Assembly: GCA_009760855.2 (NCBI GenBank)
Contig: WPIO01000006.1
Coordinates: 3,088,501 to 3,152,500, forward strand
Origin: Cristatella mucedo
Lineage: Eukaryota > Bryozoa > Phylactolaemata > Cristatellidae
Direction of reading: 5' to 3'
Length of the DNA: 64,000 nt
Of the stretch, positions 56,048 to 64,000 are shown piece after piece; position 1 is the first letter of the stretch; each line of letters starts with the position of its first letter. The notes under the pieces were generated by a model. The model searched no databases and was not told the origin of the DNA. It worked only from the letters and a program-made list of their open reading frames with translations. Position numbers and translations under genes: made by a program.

Positions 56048-56584
56048 GATGCTGATGAGACTCATCAGCAGCAGCACTGCCTTAGCGCGACCTTGAAAGA
56101 TGAAACGGCAAACTGCTAGGTGTTATATACACCGTGTTAGTATGCACATTGCGTGGTGTCTTCTACAAGAACATCTACTCGTAGGAGTTTGTTTTTCGGG
56201 CTGACCTAATAGGTGTGACACACTACGACAGGCAAGCTTCGGCCTCTATCCCTCTAAAGTGCAGCATAAGTGAACCGCGATGATGGGGGGGGGGGAGCAA
56301 TCGATCGTGGTCGATCGCTGTCTCCATTCATTTTTTTGCATCGGCGCCACTGCAACCACTCTGAAATTCTTGCAGTTGCATGCTTCTGCCATGAATCGTG
56401 GCTGTGGGCTTTGACCTTCCAGCAAAATCGTGTGGTTAGTTTAAGCTGCATGTGGGCCCTGTAGCAGCACAAGCGAGAGCCTCCTCCCAACGACACGGAT
56501 TGGTTAGCAGAGGGTAGTGGTGGGATTGGTTAGCGGAGGGTAGTGATAGGATTAGTTAGCAGAGGGTAGTGGTGGGCTTTAACA

Positions 56585-56765
56585 GCCCAAGAGGTAAGTT
56601 GCTCGAGCTCTTCACTACCGAGTTCCTGGTTTCGAATCCTGCGACGGGCGATCGTTTATTACCCACTGCAAGAGGTGGTGATAGCTGTTAAGGCTTTTCT
56701 GTCGCTGATTACGCTTGGCTGTTAAATCAGCTAGTCTTTTTTAGTGCCAGTCGCTACCAGCACAC
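56585..56765 (+). mobile_element. SINE family 2 copy
   Basis: TTCGAATCCTGCGACGGGCG, tattacccactgcaagaggt, cttttctgtcgctgattacg and gttaaatcagctagtctttt. The tRNA-like head starts near the tandem gattggttagcagagggtag repeats. Confidence 0.7.
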
Positions 56766-56987
56766 ATCCACAAAGGTCTCTCCTAGGACATTCCTTGGTA
56801 CTGCTGCTGTGGCAGGAAGTGGAGCTGGATCTCAATCTTTAGCTCTGGGTGGCCTCGAAATCGTCGAGCATTGCTATGACAGGTAGCCAAGCGATTCTAG
56901 AACTGGTGGCAGTATCATTACAAGAAGTCATCTTTGACAGGTCAGATTGTGGGGCAGAAATGTATCGGCCCTGCAGTGTTAGCAAGC

Positions 56988-57205
56988 AATAATAATAATA
57001 ACACACTTTATAAAGTGCTGTCAGATAACTCAATCTCTTTCTAGAAAATTTATATTTGCTGCAAAGGAAAACATGATTGAATGGTTAGTGGTAGCAGGCT
57101 CAATAAACAACAAGAATAAATGGTTAGGGGTGACATGCACAGGGTCAGCGTGCAAGTGTGGCAGCATGCACAGTGTTAGCACGCATAAGCATATAAAGAT
57201 CGAAC
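56988..57205 (-). mobile_element. LINE family A, 3' end fragment
   Basis: Short (AAT)n, then antisense 3' UTR (cactttataaagtgctgtca, tatttgctgcaaaggaaaac, ggttaggggtgacatgcaca). Confidence 0.75.
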
Positions 57206-57370
57206 AACGAAAAAAACGGTTAGATGATCAAATAGCCTCATTTTATATAGCAACAGAAGAGCCTCGACGGCTATCACAACCGATCGCTCGCATTTGACAA
57301 TACAGTATCGCTCACTTCAGGAAGTCGAATCCACAACCCGGGTAGTGAAGAACGAGCTAGCACCTCATTC
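57206..57370 (-). mobile_element. SINE family 2 copy
   Basis: Reverse complement reads gaggtgctagctcgttcttc, actacccgggttgtggattc, then ggctcttctgttgctatata and aaatgaggct. It abuts the LINE A fragment ending at 57205. Confidence 0.7.
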
Positions 57371-58008
57371 CGGGGCCAGAGACTAGTGGGGGAAGGAGGG
57401 CTAGTGAACTACTCCCCCTTCCCCCAGAAATTAACGGCCGGCTCTGTTCTTCCGGGCGGCGCCACTTCCTCACAGTAGCAGCTGCTTGGCACGAAGGAGG
57501 CATCGACGGAGCCGATTCTGGAGCCTGTGCCCAGCAGCAGCAGCAGCAGGCAGTTAGGTGCCAGGCAAGTGGCCTAGGAAGCTATGGGGCAGTCTCATGT
57601 CTGCAGTCTGATGCCTGCCACCCGGCTCCGCCGGCCAGATTAACCCTCTGGCCGAGTACTCTGTGCACCCACTGCATTCCATAAAGGAGTCGCCCAGAGG
57701 GACCGGCAAGTGCAGCAATCAACGGTTGGTGTCATGCAATTGGGCTCTTCTGTCTACCTAGCAGAATGCACCGAAGCTTTTGGCAGCTCTCGATGATGCA
57801 TGCATGTCGAGCAGGAAAGAGGGGACGACCTTCGAGTGACCCACGGACTACTGAAGAGATTGCTGCATGGCAAGCCAGCATGCCTCTTTGCTCTGACCCT
57901 CTACGGTCAGCTGCCCTGTGCCGAGTTCATACGTGATCGTAGCCTTTAGTGGGCTTAATCCTCGAGGGGGAGAGAGAGGGGGAGGGTGGTGGTGGTGGGG
58001 GTGTCTGG

Positions 58009-58103
58009 CCAGAGCTGCTGCTGCTGCAACCAGTAACTAGCAGCAGCAGCAGCAGCAGCAGCTCTGGCACCTTCCAGCTTCCCTTTCAGTGAGCTGGAAG
58101 GTG
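58009..58103. repeat. two adjacent inverted repeats (hairpins)
   Basis: Arm pair 1: ccagagctgctgctgctgc (58009-58027) and its exact complement (58049-58067). Arm pair 2: caccttccagct (58068-58079) and its exact complement agctggaaggtg (58092-58103) with a 12-base loop. The second starts at the very next base after the first. Confidence 0.85.
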
Positions 58104-59084
58104 GCTAAACCATCGAGCCGGCAGTCAGAATATGCCAGGCGAAAATAGATGCGATCAATATAATTTCTATTCTTTTTGGTCCCACTTGACTGCACAAAGA
58201 GCTTCGGTGAGTCTAGTATGAATTAGGAATGGGTTTCACAAACGCTTAAGTTGGCGTATTCACGCCTGCTGTAATTGCACACTCACACGAACAAACTTTC
58301 GTTAGCGGGTGTTCGACATTCGCCTCACAATTCCATCCTATATCTCAAGCTTCCGGAATGTGTCTCTCCCGTCGATGGACCACGTGTGAGGCTCTGGAGC
58401 TTTTGGCTGCGATCATCCTTCAGGCCGAGAGCATCCTGTGATCTCCTCGGATGTCAGGTTATGCAAGACATGAGCTAGACAAACGCAATTAGCCTTGCAA
58501 TATGCATTCATCCTTTGTCAAAAAGATAGTATAATAGCTCTCACTCACTCATTCACTTGTTTTCATGTGAGCTGTGATGGTGCTGCCTAGGCAGTGTCCT
58601 CAAAGCCTTGCCTCTGGTTTGGCTCGTTCGAATTGTAACATGTTGTTGCTTGCAAGCTCTTTTAAAGAAAATCCATATTGTATGGTTCTCTACTTCGCGT
58701 GTCCCTTGCTGTATCACTTGACTGGAGTCCCCCGTGACTTATGCCAATTAAAAAGTACAAAGCATTAGCTCGTGCCAGTGTGTGTGTCCAGGCGTGAGTG
58801 CCTATGCTGGCAGCATGCATACGCAGATTTGACCGTGCAGGAGGGCACTTGCTCGTGTGCGAGTGCCCTCGTGATTGCATGTGTATGTGCATGCTGGTAT
58901 AAGAGTACGTGTGCGCATGCGTGTGCGTGCGTGTGTGCGTACGTGTGTGTGTGCGTGTGTGTGTCAATGGGTTTCTTGGCTGTTGCTGCGGCACAGCCTA
59001 GCTCTCTATCCGGCAGCGCTCACCTAGGAAATAACAATGACCCGCTTGGCCACCGGCAGCCCTCGCCTGTACATCTTGAACTTG

Positions 59085-59255
59085 GGGGTAAGGTGCTCCA
59101 TCTTCACGACCCAGGTCATGAATTCGAGTCCTGCTGCCGGCAATACTGTATTGCCCACTGCAAGTGCCATCGAGTTTCATTACGGCTTTTTTGCTGCTAT
59201 GTGAAAGAGTGTGCTGAATCAGTTGATATTCACTCAGTGTATTTGTTAGCAGCAG
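59085..59255 (+). mobile_element. SINE family 2 copy
   Basis: ggtaaggtgctccatcttca, B-box-like GGTCATGAATTCGAGTCCTG, ctgtattgcccactgcaagt, then the tail cttttttgctgctatgtgaa and gctgaatcagttgatattca. Confidence 0.72.
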
Positions 59256-60092
59256 ACGCTCATTTCCTGTAAACGTTTCGTTCTGGCTCCCTATTCGCGT
59301 GCATTGCTGCAGTTCTAGCCTGAGCAGGCGCAAATAGGCTCTCTGCTGTAGTGGCATCGGTTCCGACCAGCCGAATTGCTACCAAACTGCATCTAATTAG
59401 CAGAAAAGAGCCCTCGAGGCATGACGAGAGCTCTGGGTAAGGGCACGGCTTGCCATATGGTTGGCTGGCTGCCCTAGCACAAGTCAGTGCTTGTAACCTG
59501 GCTGCACTTCAGCGAAGTAAACTGTGGCTCGCAGGTTTGGCGATTTTTCAGGCTCGTTTTCATCTGTATCCTAACGGATGGAAGTTGGAAGAAAGCATCG
59601 CAAAACCTCGCTCACTGAGAGCAAGGGCAGATAACTCGTTAAAAGGTGTGCAGCGAACTGCTTCGATTATTCTATTCTGAATATGCACCGAGGTAAGAAG
59701 CAGGTGGGTCTGCTGAAACTAGCTTACCATTAGCTGATACAGTGTTTGGCCCGGGTTACTTTACATAGTCTACGAACCAAAGGCAGCTTATGTACTCTAT
59801 TAACTGAAGTGCTGATATGTGCAATGCTCATACATGAGTTTCTGCATGGTGACCAGGCTCGGAGGCAACCAGTGTCCGGCTGGTACTGGTAGCAGCCACT
59901 CAGAAGCTCCTGTAAACAGCTGCTGCCGACTGGTACAAACTCGGCAGCAAGCAGCTGCTGACCAGATGACTTGACGTCTCTGGCACCCCACTTTGTCCAT
60001 CAGGCAGCTGCCAGCCCAGCTCATTGGGCTCTCTGAAGCCAGATTCAGGTTATGTAGAAGTGAGACAGGTGTGAGAGCAAAAGAGACCGATT

Positions 60093-60209
60093 GAAGAGAG
60101 AGAGAGAGAGAGCGAGAGGAGAGAGAGAGAGAGAGAGAGCAAGAAAGAGAGAGAGAGAGAGAGAGAGAGCAAGAGAGAGAGAGAGAGAGAAAGAGCAAGA
60201 GAGAAAGAG

Positions 60210-60304
<95 letters not shown>

Positions 60305-60316
60305 GAGAGAGATGAA
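60093..60316. repeat. (GA)n microsatellite, about 220 bp
   Basis: GA array with GC and AAGA interruptions. Confidence 0.95.
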
Positions 60317-61904
60317 TAGAAAGAGGGAAGAAAAAAGAGAAAAGAGATACAGGCACCATACCAGATGGAAAGGGAGACAGAGATCAAGAGAGACTATCAG
60401 CTTCCCAAGAGAACATACTGGCTGCATTGTAATCCGGCTGGGGCTGGGTAACTCGACACTGTAGCAGTTGTGAGCCACCTAATGAGCATGGCACATTGGC
60501 CAAATGTGATATTTATGTGTTATTGCAATGGCTTTGGGAAGTCGAAACAGCTGCCGGCCACAACTCCTGTACCGAAGGGCAGAGCAGCTGGTTAATGAAA
60601 AAGGTACGTCGGTATCGAAAGGCAAAAATGGCTTAGCTCAAAAGTCCTGGAACTATAAGCTGGCTAACCTTCGGAGAGGGATGGCAGCCATATGTCTGCT
60701 GTGTGGCAAGCCTCTCAGAATACTGCAAGCCCTCATCACCAGCCGGGCAGACGAGGGCAGCCCCCTCCCCGTGAAGAGTTGCCTACCTCGATGGTACTTA
60801 AGATGCAGATTGATTAAATATGAGCCAGTGCATGCTGCCTCTTTCTTGCTGATGCCAATGAGCCGACCAAGCTCGGCAGGCACACTGACAGCAAGTACTT
60901 GGGCATTCTGGGTTGCCTGTTTCAAGCACAGACTATTGGAGATTAGTAATCGATGAATCACGAGACAATGGACACCGAGGAATCAGCCTGCAACTGCCAG
61001 TATCGGCGGCCGGGGCACGTGAGCTTGTTTATTCAAGGGTAGCTTCGGTCGAGGAAGCATAGACTGTGTGTGACCAGCAAAAAACGTCACGTCCACTTCA
61101 CGGTGCACGCTCACGCTTGTCACTCTGAATGCTTCTGCCATTTGACGAAGCAATTCGTCCGTTAAACAAACAAGGCGGAACCGGTCCTGGCTGGTTACGA
61201 CTTTTGCCAAAACCGCCTGGTGAGCCAGAGCCTCAGCTGCTCGAAGTGTCAAAGTTGACGTGGCAGAAACCTCGAGGAGCAGGACAGGACACAGGCCCAC
61301 ACCACCTGCTGCCACTCGTCGCTAGCTCCCCCTACACCGACAGGTTGGGATGCCCGATTGGGACACTTTTCCAGCCTGTCCAGCCAGTGGTCCAGCCTGC
61401 AAATACATCTCTCTTTAGAGCTACGGTGGCAAGCTCGAATGGTAGGTCAAATATGAACTCCAGCAACCGCGCGGCCCCCTAGCGGCATCAGAAGTTGATC
61501 AACGATATGCAATACTATGTATGGACCAGCCCACAGGGAAATAGGAAATGCATATACACTATGTACAAGTTAAGACAGCCAAACCAATGGGACCAGATCA
61601 AGTGGGAGCATGTGTGCTTTTCACACCGCGGGACCTACTGTAAACTCACGCCAGAGAACTCACTGTAGGTTCTGAAAGAGCGCTGCATATAACAGAGCCG
61701 AATCATTCATGAAAACAAAGAACGTTAAAAAATAAAGCGCCAAATTTGTCTCGAAGGAGCTGCCAAGCTGGTGCTGGCTTCAATTTCATCAGCGAATCGG
61801 CAAAGCTGCACTATTTTCTGCAATCAGGGACACGAGTTTGAGAGAATAACCTAAATCTAAACTTAAGTGAAGAGCTGGATTAACTAGGCAACTACCTAAC
61901 AACA

Positions 61905-62515
61905 TGTAATAATAATAATAACAATGTACTTGATAAAGCACCCCCAGAGAACTCAACCTCTTTCTAGGCGCTTTACATTTGCTGCAAAGGGAAATGCAAT
62001 TGAATGGTAAGTAAAATCATGCTTGAAAAACAAACAAGATGAATAACATGGTTAGGGGTGACATGCACAGGGTCAGCATGCAAATGTGGTTAGTGGCAGC
62101 ATGCACAGTGTCAGCACGCATAAGCACATCAAGGACGAATCACAGGGACCCACTAAATGCTGTCCTAAATAGGTGTGTTTTTAAGATCCTTTTAAATGTG
62201 GTCAGGTCAGGGGATGTTCTGACGCAGGTCGGGAGGGAGTTCCAGGCTTTGGGAGCATACGAACTAAATGCACGGTCTCCAAAGGATTTGAGGTTTGTAC
62301 GAGGTATTTCTACACTGTTGGATTCCGAAAAGCGGGTGGTACGATGCTTGGCCTGATGGGGGACTATGTCGGAGAGATAGGCTGGAGCCATAGAATGAAG
62401 GGACCTAAAAGTGAGCGACAAAACCTTGAAGTCAATCCGTTGCTTGACTGGTAGCCGGTGCAGGTCGGCGAGAAGTGGAGTAATGCGGCAACTGCGACGC
62501 TCACGACAGACAAGT
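61905..62515 (-). mobile_element. LINE family A, 3' third
   Basis: (AAT)n at 61907-61922, antisense 3' UTR, then the C-terminal ORF on the minus strand from 62421: LTFRSLHSMAPAYLSD, HRTTRFSESNSVEIPRTNL, DRAFSSYAPKAWNSLP. This stretch of the frame is intact, so it is one of the younger copies. The 5' truncation lies near 62515. Confidence 0.86.
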
Positions 62516-62844
62516 AGAGAACCTATACAGAGAAAAAAGTAATTTTTGGTAAATGTACATATCCTCTAGTTGTTTCACGACCTCCAACATCAAGCATGTA
62601 CTACAAGATGATGCTTACCAATGTGGGGATACGTTAATAACAATGCATGCCCTAGTGCCTTAGTGTGCAATTAAAACTGCGTCTAATGCAGTTTTCAGCA
62701 TTTCGGTATTATTTAAAGTTTCTAACCTTCGGTTTTGGCAGTCGTACTCTGGCAATGATAAATGCCAACAGCCACAGGTGGCCTTGGATGCATTAATATA
62801 AGCAACTATATTGTTGCTCACACTTCAAGAAACCAGATCGTGGC

Positions 62845-62972
62845 ATTGGAGTCCAGTACCAAGCATTCCTGCATCGCTTACTGAAAGCTGGGGTTAGACT
62901 CTAAGGCTCAACTGCTGCTATATAAATGAGACTGTTGAATCAGCTACTCTTTACTTTATTTGCTACCTTTAT
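62845..62972 (+). mobile_element. SINE family 2, 3' part
   Basis: Tail segment aactgctgctatataaatga and gactgttgaatcagctactc, with a decayed head. Confidence 0.55.
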
Positions 62973-63274
62973 TGTGATTTTTTTTATTTCCTTAATTCCT
63001 TGCAGCTATGCCCTAATACAAAGGCTTGAAAAGAACTCGTGAAAAAATACCTTAATGATGCAATACAGAGGCACTAAATTTTGCTCTGTCTCGTGCTTTT
63101 GATTTTTCGTAGAAATTGCAAGGTTTGATTAAGGTGACTTCAAGGGGATGCTACCATCAAACTTTTTATATTCCAATCCAACATCACTCAAGCCCTAAAC
63201 AATACAAAACCTGGCTGTACGACCTATCAGCAACTGGCCAGTTTGATGGCCGCATGTTTCTTAACAAAATACTA

Positions 63275-63425
63275 GCTGATTTGACAGCCTTTTTTGTATA
63301 GCGACAGGAGAGACTTTACAGCGATCAGCACCGCTTGCAGTGGCAATAAAGGATTGCCCACCGTAAGATTCGAACACATGTCTTTGCGACCGAGGCCGTG
63401 AAAAGCAACCGCCCTCCCTAGTATG
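63275..63425 (-). mobile_element. SINE family 2 copy
   Basis: Reverse complement has ggttgcttttcacggcctcg, a B-box-like TGTGTTCGAATCTTACGGTG, gcaatcctttattgccactg, and the tail ctctcctgtcgctatacaaa. Confidence 0.65.
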
Positions 63426-64000
63426 CCATCACGGCTCACCTTATGCCACAAAGCATCATTTGGCTAATGATCTAAGTCAGTAGTTTCCGGCGAGTGCCCA
63501 GGCTTCATGATCATCTCCTTTAAAGGTGACTGAAATCGCCAATGTAGTTTCTACAAAATAATATTGAAAAGGTAGGAAGGCAATTATCCGATTGCATTCA
63601 ATCAAGGACTACATTATTTTGGATACATTCACAAGTGAGAGATCATAAACAAAGAGAAACCAAGGCATTTTGCTGATGCTTACACTTGTTGTGGCTCCAT
63701 CGCTTGTCAACTAACTGAACCTACTTTATGTTGCCTATAAAGAGTGAAGAACAGCTGATTAACAGCCTCATATGTATAGCTGTAGAAGTGCCTCGGCAGC
63801 ACCTATTGTACTCGAAGCCACCATATGAGTCGTGGAGAGCCAGCAAGTTGCCGCTGGCTACGACCCAGTGTCACATATTCACATTTCTATTTGGTTGGAA
63901 AACTAGTTTATTTGCCACTGTGGATCAGCTGCTACCATAGGCTCGAAGAATGGGGCTTATCACCCAGCAGCCACTCCCTCTCTAAACCGACAGATGAGCC

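Larger units (their letters stand above)
57371..61904. other. 5' flank of afadin, mostly unannotated
   Basis: Holds the hairpin pair, one SINE family 2 copy and the 60-kb GA array. A 110-codon minus ORF at 60983-61315 has no recognised domain or splice context. Confidence 0.45.

Noticed and set aside
59800-60050. Possible coding exon in the minus ORF beside the GA array
   Set aside because: No similarity recognised and no splice-site pair; likely chance.
60983-61315. 110-codon minus ORF with a predicted helical segment
   Set aside because: No recognised family and no supporting neighbours; the opposite strand has an equally long ORF.

Overview
The window is animal nuclear DNA. Small exons with GT-AG introns, many non-LTR retrotransposon copies, tRNA-derived SINEs and very long GA/CT, GACA and poly-G simple repeats rule out a bacterial or viral source. 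Afadin is restricted to animals. Its coiled-coil and C-terminal layout, and the low-copy LINE/SINE mix, suggest a bilaterian invertebrate. A spiralian or other non-insect lineage is a guess; I cannot name the species.

One host gene dominates: a complete afadin/canoe gene on the minus strand, running from the start codon at 51866 to the stop at 6997. I reconstructed 32 coding exons by hand. Every intron is GT-AG and the reading phase closes at all 31 junctions. Total coding length is 6861 nt, giving 2286 residues. Domain order is RA1 (exons 2-3), a basic linker (4-5), RA2 (6-8), FHA (9-10), DIL (12-15), PDZ (16-18), a long disordered Pro/Gln/Gly/Tyr-rich stretch (19-24), a charged coiled coil (25-26), more disordered linker (27-31) and a large last exon ending in the conserved canoe-type tail (32). 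The protein would link nectin and Ras/Rap1 signalling to F-actin at adherens junctions. A CpG-dense block around exon 1 (about 50950-52380) is the likely promoter.

Intron 1 (about 19.9 kb), intron 31 (3.4 kb) and both flanks are filled with mobile DNA. LINE family A has an ATT/AAT tail and RT motifs SGVPQGS and [13 protein letters not shown] family B has CGVPQGS and a 3' end reaching ATTACATTAC. SINE family 1 is tRNA-derived and its 3' end resembles the LINE A tail. SINE family 2 is tRNA-derived with a TATAAATGAG-like tail. A 139-bp hAT-type element with a perfect 8-bp target duplication sits inside a LINE A copy (54189-54327) and resembles the horizontally transferred SPIN group.

I found no second host gene, no RNA gene that looks functional, no CRISPR array and no convincing new biological system. 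The most unusual items are the SPIN-like element, nested and head-to-head LINE insertions, the SINE/LINE shared tail, two stop-free introns of length 3n inside afadin, a pair of adjacent perfect hairpins near 58.0 kb, and an intron made almost wholly of GACA/GA repeats.
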